Shown: positions 18,468 to 27,281, counted from the first letter of the stretch. The stretch: 64,000 bases of DNA from Geosporobacter ferrireducens (GCF_001750685.1 NZ_CP017269.1:496001-560000); one strand, 5' to 3'. Program-made: numbers and translations. Notes: generated by a model from the letters alone, not told the origin.

Positions 18468-18510
18468 ACATAAAAAGGCTAGCTTTTTACTTAAGCTAGC
18501 CTTTTTATGT
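18468..18510 (-). terminator. Terminator of the GGDEF-EAL gene
   Basis: An 18-bp stem (18468-18485 with 18493-18510, including AAAAAGGCTAGCTT) with a 7-nt loop lies directly after the stop codon of the GGDEF-EAL gene. Confidence 0.9.
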
Positions 18511-18513
18511 ATT

Positions 18514-21468
18514 TTATTCATTTGTTTTCAGAAACTTTACAGTTTCCTCAGGCGGAACCGGTTTACTGATTAGATATCCTTGTATAAAGTCACAGCTATA
18601 TGCTTTTAGGATATTCAACTGTTCTTCAGTTTCTACTCCTTCAGCAACTACTTTCAGTCCGATAGAATGTGCAAGTACTACGATTGATTCTGCCAGAGGC
18701 TTTCCTTCATCGCTGATCAAATCATCTACAAAGGACTTATCAATTTTCAAGATATCTATTGGCATTTTTCTTAAATAATTTAAAGAGGAGTAGCCTGTCC
18801 CAAAATCATCTAATAGGATGACAACACCTAATGCCCTCAATTTATACAACTTCTCAATATTTTCTGTAAAGGACTCCATTAAAGCTGTTTCTGTTATTTC
18901 AAATCCTATTAATTTCGGTGATATTCCTGTATTCTCAATAATATTTTTAATATCTTCAACAAAATCATTATGCATAAGTTGTATGGGTGAAACGTTAATA
19001 GATACAAGGATCTCTTTGCTATTATTTCGATTGATTTTCTTCGCAAACTCACAGGCATTTTTAAAAACCCATTTACCTACTTCGACGATCATCCCTGTTT
19101 CTTCCAATATGTGAATGAATTTCATCGAAGGGACAAAGCCGTGATCCGGACTAAGCCATCGGATCAATGCTTCAAATCCGTATACAGTGCCATCAAAGGT
19201 ATCTATCTCTGGCTGATAATATAATACAAACTCACTTCGTTCCAATGCATTTCTCAAACTATTTTGCAGAATCATTTTTTGGGCCAGATCCTCATTCATA
19301 GACTTTTCAAAAAACCTATATCTGTTTTTTCCCTCATATTTTGCGCGATACATAGCGGTATCCGCATTCTTTAATAAATCATCCGGAGTATGTCCATCAT
19401 CAGGATATTTTGAAATACCAATACTTGTAGTGATATGCAGTTTCTTTTCTTCCACAATAAAATCTGCTTCAAAGCATTCAATAATTTCTTTTGCCAATCC
19501 TTCAACCAGCTTATCCTGCTTTACACCCTCATAGAGGATCAAGAACTCATCTCCGCCTAATCTTCCAATATATATATCATATCTTGCTTTTTTCTTTAGC
19601 CTTTCTCCGATTTGTTCTAGCAAGATATCTCCGAAAGTATGTCCAAAGGCATCATTGATCATCTTAAAATTATCAATGTCAATAAAGATTACTGCACCGC
19701 TGTCTTTAGTTTCTGCAGCAATCTTAAGGATTGAATAAAGCTTCTGATTTAAAAATGTTCGATTGGGCAAACCTGTTAGTGTGTCATAATAAGCTAGTTG
19801 TTTAATCTTTTCTTGCTGCAGCTTTTTTTCGTGAATATTAATATGGGAGCCTGCCAATCTTTTTATGCTGTTATCAAGGTTCTTTAGAGCGATTCCTTTG
19901 GAAAATACCCATTGGTATTCACCGTTTTTGTTTCGGATTCTATATTCACATTCATACTTATCACTTTTTCCCGTTTTTAAGCGTTCAAGTTCATTGACGG
20001 CTCTCTCCCTGTCTTCAGGATGCATCAGTTCAAACCAGCTGTCAAAATTCTTTATTTCCCTATGTTCTTTAAAACTGTCAAAGATATCATACCAGTTCTC
20101 AGAAAAGAACATTTCATTGGTAACCATATCCAATTCCCACAAGCCCTCATTGCTGGCTCCAAATACAAGCTTATACCGCTCTTCACTTTTCTGAATTTCA
20201 TTTCTGCTTTCCTCTAACAGTTGATTTTGCACCCTCAGTTCTTCCTCTGATGCTGCTAGTTCTTCGTATAGGCTGCTTAATTCCTCATGACTGTGCAATA
20301 AGTCTTTTTCTGCTTTTTTCCTTTTCATGATATTCATATATAATATCAAAATAAATAAACCCATCAAGAAAAAGATTATAACGACTGTCCAGACAAGTCC
20401 TTTATAGGTTTCATAAAAGGAAAAGGGCTTATTAATAATAATACTCCCTTCCGGTAATTTATTAAGAGGAATATTGAAAGCCTTAAGCTGGTTATAATCA
20501 AACTTTAGTGTGATGGTCTCTCTTTCTTGAAGAGGAATCTCAGAAATATCTTCCCCCTCTAAAACCCTCATAGCTATGCTTGCGGCCTCACTGCCCTCTA
20601 AGGTTCCGCTTACCACACTGCCGCCTATACTGCCATATCCTACTCCCATCTCGTACAAATCATATAAAGGTGCTGATGTATTCTGGCGCACCAACTCTAC
20701 CCATTCTTCTATTTCCAGTGTTCTACCTTCGATATCTCTTGTAAAGGTAGTCATCAAGATAATGCTGTCATTTGACAGTTCTAACCTTCCATCGGTTATA
20801 TCCGTATGACTCATGCTGCTTAGCGAAACCAATTCTAAGTCCTTATTGATTTCATTCGTTCCTTTGATGACATCATGAAAAGCCTGTATTCCACTTTCTG
20901 TATTATCATGAAACACATAAATTTTGCGAACGTTGGGATTAATACTTAAAGCCAGGGTGATGGTTTCTTTAGGATCAATTTTCTCTGCCACCCCAGTTAT
21001 ATTCGTATATCTTTCCATGTAGTCTTTAGCTGTATCTGTATATACGCCTGAAAATACAATAGGAATATGCTTAAAAAGCTTGTCTCTGTTTTGCAGAACA
21101 AAATCTAAAGCGGCATCGTCACTGGTTATAATCAAATCGATTTCTTTATTTGAATATTTATATTCCATTAACCGATAAAAATTAATGAGATTTTCAAATT
21201 CAGGGAACTTTTTCCAATCCATATATTCAACAAACAGCTCTATGTCTGAAGTATTGTTTTTAAAGGATTTTGTAATAGCATCCGTTATGTTATCTGTCCA
21301 TGTAAGTCCTTTATGATATGAATTTATGAGCAAAACCTTTTTCGGACTATGGTGGGCTTGCACGCTATGGATCTGGCCGAATAACCAAGAAATATTTAAA
21401 ATAAAACAGCTAATCAAAACACAGGAAATTAATTGCTTTGTAAATACCCTGCTATACCATCTACCCAT
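18514..21468 (-). CDS. Membrane GGDEF-EAL protein with ABC-substrate-binding-like sensor and PAS domain
   Basis: A 984-residue cyclic-di-GMP enzyme. After an N-terminal membrane segment or signal (about 12-32) comes an extracellular domain (about 40-350) resembling ABC transporter substrate-binding proteins. A membrane helix near 365-385, a coiled coil, and a PAS domain (about 440-550) follow. Then come GGDEF (R-L-G-G-D-E-F, motif 638-642) and EAL (motif 766-768, with the downstream DDFGTGYSSL loop). Both catalytic motifs are intact, so synthesis, breakdown or both are possible. It is inside the recombinase element, an unusual cargo. It would couple an external small ligand to c-di-GMP level. 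Confidence 0.94.
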   Translation of the reverse strand: MGRWYSRVFTKQLISCVLISCFILNISWLFGQIHSVQAHHSPKKVLLINSYHKGLTWTDNITDAITKSFKNNTSDIELFVEYMDWKKFPEFENLINFYRLMEYKYSNKEIDLIITSDDAALDFVLQNRDKLFKHIPIVFSGVYTDTAKDYMERYTNITGVAEKIDPKETITLALSINPNVRKIYVFHDNTESGIQAFHDVIKGTNEINKDLELVSLSSMSHTDITDGRLELSNDSIILMTTFTRDIEGRTLEIEEWVELVRQNTSAPLYDLYEMGVGYGSIGGSVVSGTLEGSEAASIAMRVLEGEDISEIPLQERETITLKFDYNQLKAFNIPLNKLPEGSIIINKPFSFYETYKGLVWTVVIIFFLMGLFILILYMNIMKRKKAEKDLLHSHEELSSLYEELAASEEELRVQNQLLEESRNEIQKSEERYKLVFGASNEGLWELDMVTNEMFFSENWYDIFDSFKEHREIKNFDSWFELMHPEDRERAVNELERLKTGKSDKYECEYRIRNKNGEYQWVFSKGIALKNLDNSIKRLAGSHINIHEKKLQQEKIKQLAYYDTLTGLPNRTFLNQKLYSILKIAAETKDSGAVIFIDIDNFKMINDAFGHTFGDILLEQIGERLKKKARYDIYIGRLGGDEFLILYEGVKQDKLVEGLAKEIIECFEADFIVEEKKLHITTSIGISKYPDDGHTPDDLLKNADTAMYRAKYEGKNRYRFFEKSMNEDLAQKMILQNSLRNALERSEFVLYYQPEIDTFDGTVYGFEALIRWLSPDHGFVPSMKFIHILEETGMIVEVGKWVFKNACEFAKKINRNNSKEILVSINVSPIQLMHNDFVEDIKNIIENTGISPKLIGFEITETALMESFTENIEKLYKLRALGVVILLDDFGTGYSSLNYLRKMPIDILKIDKSFVDDLISDEGKPLAESIVVLAHSIGLKVVAEGVETEEQLNILKAYSCDFIQGYLISKPVPPEETVKFLKTNE

Positions 21469-21604
21469 ATATCCACACCCTTCTGTCCTCTAGGTATTTT
21501 AATGTATATCGACATATTTTGATGTTTTTTACACTCTGCTCTGTACTATTAGTATACATTCACATATTTTCATAATCAACAAAGAATACTTGCTTCATTT
21601 GTAT

Positions 21605-21904
21605 TTAGAAAACGCCTACCTGGGGCGCTGTACCATCAATAATAGCAACCTTTAGTGCCGGTACTACTACACCATCTAATGACCCATTATCCGAAGAACA
21701 TTGATGAAATTCTACGTCATAACCTTTTTCAATCATTTCATACCCAATTTTTTTCATAAAAGATGACTTGCCTACTCCTGGCCCGCCCTTGATGATAAAC
21801 AACTGATTGGCTTCTTTCCCAATAATATTATCATAATATGAATAAAAGCCTTTCGCGGTATTCCCGCCCGGAAAAACTCTTTTAATTTTACCCTTTTTAT
21901 CCAT
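21605..21904 (-). pseudogene. Interrupted P-loop ATPase gene, 5' part
   Basis: The first 94 codons of the ATPase whose remainder is at 14424-15236, followed by five element-encoded codons (QVGVF) and a stop. The start has a good ribosome binding site (AAGGGAG about 8 bp upstream). Walker A is GGPGVGKSS at about residues 40-48, so nucleotide binding is likely in the intact protein. A 99-residue truncated product could still be made. Restored length is 364 residues. I found no evidence in this window for the function of the family. Confidence 0.85.
21616..21634 (-). other. Right recombination junction (att site) of the inserted element
   Basis: Plus strand CTACCTGGGGCGCTGTACC; partner of 15230-15249. 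On the minus strand the ATPase frame runs ..GTAP, then enters element sequence QVGVF and stops at 21605. Joining the outside of this junction to the outside of the left one gives ..GTAPHVVDPKYPG.. in frame. Confidence 0.8.
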
Positions 21905-22143
21905 AATGAAACTCTCCCTTCTCTGTTTACTTATTCTATAGATAGTTCAGTTATAGTCATATTATGTTTTCAAATTACATAAGTGTTTGTACTTGTTTAC
22001 GTATATTGACTGCTGAAAATTCACATATTGTCTTGTATACATTACTATTTGTGCGCTAGAATAAAAAGTATTTGAAAACAATAATAGGTATTTAGTGATA
22101 CAATAGGTTTATATCTTTTATATATCGTTACATCCGCTATGCC

Positions 22144-22202
22144 ACGGGGACAGTTCCTCAGGCACATTAAAAACATCTGTGACAGACGAACGGTCCCCAT
22201 GA
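22144..22202. repeat. REP-like imperfect palindrome (GGGGACAGTTC type)
   Basis: GGGGACAGTTC at the left and GAACGGTCCCC at the right are inverted copies with one mismatch. The inner parts (CTCAGGCACA and TGTGACAGAC) also pair partly, so the whole can fold into one long hairpin. The composition is richer in GC than the flanks. It lies in the 366-bp gap between the split ATPase gene and the glnK-like gene. Otherwise that gap shows only AT-rich promoter-like sequence. Confidence 0.65.
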
Positions 22203-22271
22203 CTCCGCTATTTCACACAGTGTTGCAATTGCTTGACTGCAACTGATATAGATATCATTTGGGAGGATTTC

Positions 22272-23510
22272 ATGAAAATATCAAAAAAATATATTCTATT
22301 TATGCTATCGGTGGCACTTTTTGGAGAATTTTATTTTTACCCCTTTGCAAGTCACTTGCGTTTTTCTGCAGGTGTTATTGCATTGAATCTAATCATTCTT
22401 GTTACTAATGACATACAGGAGTTTTACATTGCTCTTTATTCTGGAATCTCAGTCTTTCTCCTTCGAAGCACCACAGGTTTTTTGTTTTCCCCAGTGAGCA
22501 TTGATCATATTATTCAATCCAATCTTCCATCTGTCTCATATTATATCGCTTACGGATTATTGATGCTTGGTACGCAGTTTCGAAAGTATAGAGATAATTT
22601 GACAGCCATTATTTTATTATTTACGATCATAGACTCCCTAAGCAATATACTGGAAGCCATAGTAAGACATCAGGAAATAAACTTGAATATTATAAAAATT
22701 ATTATCTTAGCTGGTTTGATTCGAAGTATTTTTTCCTATTTTATGTATCTGCTTTATAAAAAGCAGGAGTTATTCATACAAGCCCGCGAACATCAAAAGA
22801 GGTATATACAGTTAAATACTTTGATTTCTAATATACAGGCAGAAATGTTTTATCTAAGAAAGTCTACCATAGACATTGAAAGAATTATGAGTAAAAGCTA
22901 TGCTCTTTATCAAAAATATAAACAAACCGATCATTTGAAAGAAGCTACTTTAGACCTTGCCCGGGAAGTTCATGAAATTAAAAAAGACTATTTGAGGGTA
23001 CTAGGGGGTTTCGAAAGCTTTATTAATGCCTTTGAAGAAGATGATGCCATGAGCCTTGCAAATATGTGGATTATTATCAGAGACAATACGAACCGATACC
23101 TTAAAGAAAACCAGAAAAATATAACCCTTTATTTTGACTTTCAAGATAATTTTATACTAAAAAAATACTATCATTTGTTTACCGTGCTTAATAATTTGAT
23201 TATAAATGCAATCGAAGCATGCAATCAGGAGGGTACAATCCATCTGTCTCAAAAAAGTGATCAGGACTATCTATACTTTTACGTGGAAGATAATGGCATA
23301 GGTATTGATGAAGATGTTATTCCATATATTTTCAATCCGGGATTTACTACAAAATATGATGATCAAACGGGAAAGTCTTCTACAGGAATAGGTCTTTCCC
23401 ACGTTAAAAATATCATGGATGAACTTGAAGGGTCCATTCATTTTAAATCTATACCCAATAAGGGTACTACTTTCACATTAAAAATTCCAAAAAAAATTTT
23501 ACAAGGGTGA
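22272..23510 (+). CDS. glnK: GlnK/YcbA-like sensor histidine kinase
   Basis: A 412-residue kinase. The start at 22272 is preceded by GGGAGG; an earlier ATG would add 13 residues without a site. The N-terminal half has about five or six membrane segments. The H box is REVHEIKKDYLRVLGG, and the ATPase domain has NNLIINAIEAC, DNGIGI and GIGLSHVKNIM. The H box and its pairing with a YcbB-domain regulator match Bacillus GlnK (YcbA), which responds to glutamine. The gltS gene downstream supports a role in glutamate or glutamine sensing. Confidence 0.85.
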   Translation: MKISKKYILFMLSVALFGEFYFYPFASHLRFSAGVIALNLIILVTNDIQEFYIALYSGISVFLLRSTTGFLFSPVSIDHIIQSNLPSVSYYIAYGLLMLGTQFRKYRDNLTAIILLFTIIDSLSNILEAIVRHQEINLNIIKIIILAGLIRSIFSYFMYLLYKKQELFIQAREHQKRYIQLNTLISNIQAEMFYLRKSTIDIERIMSKSYALYQKYKQTDHLKEATLDLAREVHEIKKDYLRVLGGFESFINAFEEDDAMSLANMWIIIRDNTNRYLKENQKNITLYFDFQDNFILKKYYHLFTVLNNLIINAIEACNQEGTIHLSQKSDQDYLYFYVEDNGIGIDEDVIPYIFNPGFTTKYDDQTGKSSTGIGLSHVKNIMDELEGSIHFKSIPNKGTTFTLKIPKKILQG

Positions 23511-23516
23511 TGTATA

Positions 23517-24392
23517 ATGTCAAATACTTTTTTAATCATTGATGATGATATGAATATTAGAAAAATGCTCAAGCAAATCGTTTTAAAGAATAATTTTGGC
23601 AGAATCGTAGCAGAGTTATCTAGTGGAGAACATGCTGTAGAAGAAATCAATTTTTATAATCCTGATATTGTATTGATCGATTTGCTATTGCCAGTTAAGG
23701 ATGGAATCGACATCATTGACCAAACAATAGCACAAGGTTTCACCGGTAAATTTATTATGATCTCCCAGGTAGAAAATGAGCATATGGTTTCTAGCGCATA
23801 CGAGAAAGGAATTATGTTTTTTATACATAAACCCATTAATATGCTAGAAGCTATTCACGTCATTAAGATGGTTAGTCAGAACATAGAATTAGAAAGGTCT
23901 GTAAATTTAATCAAGAATGTCCTTTCCGGCATTGATTCTTCCAGCACATCAACGAACGTATCTTCAATAGAAGATGGAATCCGAAATGTTTTGACTGATA
24001 TCGGTATCATTTCTGAAGCAGGAAGCAAAGATCTCATTACAGTAATTCACCGAATTATCCTTCATAAAAAAAAGAATCCGTTAATTTCCTACCAGCTTCA
24101 GGATATTTATCAGCAAATTGCAAATGAAGATGCCAATACCAAGGATGTTAAAGCCAGTGCTCGTACCCTTGAACAGAGAATTCGAAGAACGATTTTGAAA
24201 GCAATGGAAAACATTTCACAATTAGGCCTTGATGATTATTATAATCCAAAGTTTACAGAGTATAGCTCAAGATTGTTTGAACTAAAACAAGTTAAGCAGG
24301 AAATGAGATATATTGAAAATCCTGCAGAAGAGAGGGGAAAAATCAACATAAAAAGATTTGTGGAAGGCGTAATTTCTCAAATCAATTTTTAG
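23517..24392 (+). CDS. glnL: GlnL/YcbB-like response regulator
   Basis: A 291-residue regulator, 6 bp after the kinase gene. The receiver domain (about 1-120) has DDD near residue 9-11, phospho-acceptor D55 in VLIDLLLPVKDG, and the Lys in HKP. The C-terminal part (about 155-275), with LTDIGIISEAGSKDLITVIHRII, matches the YcbB DNA-binding domain rather than a common winged helix. In Bacillus this pair activates glutamine utilisation genes. Here the neighbouring target is probably gltS, whose upstream region carries repeated TTTTGT boxes. Confidence 0.86.
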   Translation: MSNTFLIIDDDMNIRKMLKQIVLKNNFGRIVAELSSGEHAVEEINFYNPDIVLIDLLLPVKDGIDIIDQTIAQGFTGKFIMISQVENEHMVSSAYEKGIMFFIHKPINMLEAIHVIKMVSQNIELERSVNLIKNVLSGIDSSSTSTNVSSIEDGIRNVLTDIGIISEAGSKDLITVIHRIILHKKKNPLISYQLQDIYQQIANEDANTKDVKASARTLEQRIRRTILKAMENISQLGLDDYYNPKFTEYSSRLFELKQVKQEMRYIENPAEERGKINIKRFVEGVISQINF

Positions 24393-24444
24393 AAAAATGA
24401 CGGATTACATTCATCAATGTTGAAAATATTGAATTTACTAAATC

Positions 24445-24486
24445 TTTTTGTAGCATGGTGTAGTTTTTTGTTATCTGCTGTAGCAT
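24445..24486 (+). promoter_or_regulatory. Repeated boxes upstream of gltS, candidate GlnL site
   Basis: TTTTGT occurs at 24446-24451 and 24466-24471, exactly two helical turns apart, and TGTAGCAT occurs at 24449-24456 and 24479-24486, 30 bp apart. From memory, Bacillus GlnL binds paired TTTTGT boxes. The location between the regulator gene and gltS fits an activator site. The spacing differs from the Bacillus site, so this is a candidate only. Confidence 0.45.
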
Positions 24487-24550
24487 ACCCATATAATCTT
24501 TTAAGAAGCTATTATTTCATTATTAAATATTAAATAGGAGGTATGTTGCA

Positions 24551-25756
24551 ATGGTTGTACAGCTCGACATGATTCAAACAATTTCAATTGCTGTAGTAGT
24601 TCTATTTTTAGGACAAACACTTAGAAAAAAGATATCTTTTCTAGAAAAGTTTTGTATCCCTGCACCTGTTATCGGGGGCATCATTTTTGCTATCCTTACT
24701 TTAGTACTTAGACAAACAGGTGTTTTAACCTTTGAAATGGATACTACGCTTCAAAGAGTGCTTATGACAGCCTTCTTTACCACAATTGGCTTTACTGCAA
24801 GCTTAAAATTGCTTAAAAAAGGCGGTTTACAGGTTTTCCTTTTCTTAGGTTTAGCCATTGCCTTGGTTGCACTCCAAAATGTTGTTGGCGTTAGCTTGGC
24901 AAAGGTTTTCCATCTCGATCCATTAATTGGTTTATCCACTGGTTCCGTTCCAATGACTGGGGGACACGGTACATCTGGAGCCTTCGCACCTATTTTTGAG
25001 AATGCCGGTGCTTTCGGTGCCACAACAGTAGCTATGGCCTCGGCAACCTTTGGTCTCATTATGGGTAGTATGATCGGAGGCCCTATCGGCAAGAGGCTCA
25101 TTGAGAAACACAACTTAGCACAAAAATCAGAAAAAAAATCAGGCAATATGGGAATTACTGAAAGTGAAGATAATACCGAAATGCCAAAAACACTTATACC
25201 TAACCATTTCGCGGTTGCAGCATCTCAAATTATATTTGCAATGGGTATCGGAACAATCATTTCAATCGTCCTTCAAAAAACAGGATTGACTTTTCCGCCA
25301 TATATTGGGGCTATGTTTGCAGCTGCAATCATGAGAAATTTATCAGACAGTACAAAAATATTTGAGGTGCATATGGATGAAATAGATATTTTAGGTAATA
25401 TTTCTTTATCCATTTTCCTATCTATGGCGCTTATGGGCTTGAAGCTATGGGAGCTTGCTGATTTAGCTGTTCCAATGCTTATTATGCTAGTTGCACAAAC
25501 TACACTTATGGGATTATTTGCATATTTTATCACCTTCAATCTAATGGGCAGAGACTATGAAGCAGCTGTCTTAGCAAGCGGGCACTGTGGTTTCGGCATG
25601 GGTGCAACACCAAATGCCATTGCAAATATGGAGGTTATCTCCGGTAAGTTTGGCGCAGCTCCACGAGCATTTTTCATTCTTCCACTGATTGGAAGCCTTT
25701 TCATCGATTTTGCCAATGCCGGTATTATTACTGCATTTATGAATTTTTTCAAATAA
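24551..25756 (+). CDS. gltS: Sodium/glutamate symporter GltS
   Basis: A 401-residue integral membrane protein of the ESS (glutamate:Na+ symporter) family. It shows the family's two inverted halves: PAPVIGGIIFA, GSVPMTGGHGTSGAFAP with the reentrant-loop glycine cluster, and in the second half GHCGFGMGATPNAIANM. It imports glutamate using the sodium gradient, which fits the Na+-linked Nqr operon nearby. AGGAGGT precedes the start. It is probably controlled by the GlnK/GlnL-like pair upstream. Confidence 0.94.
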   Translation: MVVQLDMIQTISIAVVVLFLGQTLRKKISFLEKFCIPAPVIGGIIFAILTLVLRQTGVLTFEMDTTLQRVLMTAFFTTIGFTASLKLLKKGGLQVFLFLGLAIALVALQNVVGVSLAKVFHLDPLIGLSTGSVPMTGGHGTSGAFAPIFENAGAFGATTVAMASATFGLIMGSMIGGPIGKRLIEKHNLAQKSEKKSGNMGITESEDNTEMPKTLIPNHFAVAASQIIFAMGIGTIISIVLQKTGLTFPPYIGAMFAAAIMRNLSDSTKIFEVHMDEIDILGNISLSIFLSMALMGLKLWELADLAVPMLIMLVAQTTLMGLFAYFITFNLMGRDYEAAVLASGHCGFGMGATPNAIANMEVISGKFGAAPRAFFILPLIGSLFIDFANAGIITAFMNFFK

Positions 25757-25776
25757 AAATAGTCAATGCTTCTAAT

Positions 25777-25812
25777 AAAAAGCGAGTTAGAAAGGTATCT
25801 AACTCGCTTTTT
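25777..25812. terminator. Bidirectional terminator between gltS and hom
   Basis: A 15-bp perfect stem (25777-25791 with 25798-25812, AAAAAGCGAGTTAGA) with a 6-nt loop lies between convergent genes. Confidence 0.92.
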
Positions 25813-25813
25813 A

Positions 25814-26842
25814 TTATCTAAATAAATTAATAACGTCCTTTAAAGCTGCTGCTGCTGCCGCTTTCGGATCAGAAGCTCCCCCTACCACCGCCATGGTGCC
25901 CATTAGATCTGTATAGAATACAACCGCTTTATCTTTATAGTCTGCCCTTGTTAATATGTTGCTATTTTCCAATACAATAGGGACAACGCGAAGACGAACG
26001 CCATAGGATTCTCTTACAGCCTCTCCCACCAGTTTGATGGTCTTATCGTCCCTTACAGCTGCAGCAACGTCCTCTCTTGTGATATTCTCTATCCCCTCTA
26101 GTGCTACATCTTTTAAACGAAGCGAGGTCCCCCAGATAGTATTTGCTAATATCAATAATTTGGAAGCTGTATCAAAACCTCCAATATCAAGCTTTGGATT
26201 TGCTTCTGCAATGCCCTCTTCCTGGGCTTCCTGCAGTGCTTCTGTAAAAGAAATATTCTTCTTGTGCATTCTTGTAAGAATATAATTAGTCGTTCCATTG
26301 AGTATCCCTTGGATTTTATAAATATCATTTCCGGCTAGATTATACTGCGCCAAATCAATCGTCGGCAGTGCTGCAGCAGTAGCACCACTCATCTTCACCC
26401 TAGCTCCTTTGAGATGTGCAAATTCCTGAATTTCCTTGCTATGCTGCACCAGCGCTCCTTTGCTGAGGACAACCACGTCCATCCCTTTGCTGATGGCTGT
26501 ATAAATATGAGAAAAGCCTGGTTCACCGGTTTCTATATTCGTAGGACTTGCCTCTATCAGTACATCTGCCTCTAACTTTTCCAATAGATCTTTGCTATTT
26601 ACTATCTCATATAAGCACTTTCCATATTGCTGAATTCCCTTTGAATGCTTGTCGCAGTTGCTCAATCGTTGCAGATCAATTCCTTGTTCTTCAATGATAG
26701 CATATCGGCTGCCGATGACAGCCGTGATCCTTATATCTAATTTGTACTGCCCGGCAATGACATTCTTTTTGCTATTTAATATATTTACCAAGCTGTGACC
26801 TACATTTCCAAATCCTGTTAAGATTACACTGATGTACTTCAT
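25814..26842 (-). CDS. hom: Homoserine dehydrogenase
   Basis: A 342-residue enzyme converting aspartate semialdehyde to homoserine, the branch point to threonine and methionine. The start at 26842 follows AAAGGAG; an upstream ATG would add 11 residues. The NAD(P) fold starts with VILTGFGNVGHSL. The catalytic block runs KIQGILNGTTNYIL and then EAQEEGIAEANPKLDIGGFDTASK, with the catalytic Lys and the substrate-binding acidic residues. It lacks the C-terminal ACT domain of many bacterial forms, so threonine feedback through that domain is not expected. It stands alone without other threonine genes nearby. Confidence 0.9.
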   Translation of the reverse strand: MKYISVILTGFGNVGHSLVNILNSKKNVIAGQYKLDIRITAVIGSRYAIIEEQGIDLQRLSNCDKHSKGIQQYGKCLYEIVNSKDLLEKLEADVLIEASPTNIETGEPGFSHIYTAISKGMDVVVLSKGALVQHSKEIQEFAHLKGARVKMSGATAAALPTIDLAQYNLAGNDIYKIQGILNGTTNYILTRMHKKNISFTEALQEAQEEGIAEANPKLDIGGFDTASKLLILANTIWGTSLRLKDVALEGIENITREDVAAAVRDDKTIKLVGEAVRESYGVRLRVVPIVLENSNILTRADYKDKAVVFYTDLMGTMAVVGGASDPKAAAAAALKDVINLFR

Positions 26843-26927
26843 TGAATTCTCTCCTTTATTGTTTCTCATGGACATTATATCCTCTATTCAGTAAAAATAA
26901 CAGATGATAAATCGATCTATTACTAGG

Positions 26928-27194
26928 TTACCGAATAATATTATACAACATATGCTGATAATCTTGATTCCTTCTTCTATTGAATTCTTCCTTCATTCGC
27001 ATTTCATGGGCCAATATTTTTCTCGTTTTCTCACGCTGTTTTGCTTCATCTTTCTGAATATGAATATTTATATTAAAATAACTTACATTTAAATGAAGAT
27101 TTAATAGTGACATTGCTTTATTCCTCCTATCCATTAATATATCTTTAAAGTTCATTTCTTCTACATTTGTTGTGATAATGCCTGATTTTACCAT
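26928..27194 (-). CDS. Hypothetical small charged protein
   Basis: An 88-codon ORF that begins MVKSGIITTNVEEMNFKD with GGGGG 7 bp before the ATG; a second ATG two codons earlier is too close to that site. The product is hydrophilic, rich in Lys, Arg, Asn and Gln, with a likely amphipathic helical C-terminal half (KDEAKQREKTRKILAHEMRM). I recognise no family. It stands alone in a 930-bp region that otherwise holds only tiny ORFs and hairpins. Confidence 0.5.
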   Translation of the reverse strand: MVKSGIITTNVEEMNFKDILMDRRNKAMSLLNLHLNVSYFNINIHIQKDEAKQREKTRKILAHEMRMKEEFNRRRNQDYQHMLYNIIR

Positions 27195-27237
27195 GTTCAT
27201 TCCCCCTGATTATAATTTCTTTGCTTCTTTTTAAATC

Positions 27238-27264
27238 CTAGTACCTAGTACAAATCACCTTCAT
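27238..27264 (-). other. Eight-codon ORF with a strong ribosome binding site
   Basis: AGGAGG lies 8 bp before ATG, and the reading frame MKVICTRY ends at a TAG. It lies between a T-tailed hairpin upstream and the 88-codon ORF downstream. It could be a leader peptide or chance. There is no direct proof of translation. Confidence 0.3.
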
Positions 27265-27281
27265 CAATAACTCCTCCTTTC

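Larger units (their letters stand above)
15236..21621. mobile_element. Serine-recombinase intervening element (about 6.4 kb)
   Basis: The element separates two halves of one gene, carries a large serine recombinase (16668-18230), and is bounded by related att-like junctions. Its cargo is a LysE-family exporter with an Lrp/AsnC regulator, a small acidic ORF and a GGDEF-EAL signalling protein. No phage structural, replication or conjugation genes are present. The layout recalls skin-type elements that interrupt genes in spore formers and are excised in the mother cell. Whether this one excises is unknown; it could also be a simple insertion. Confidence 0.8.
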
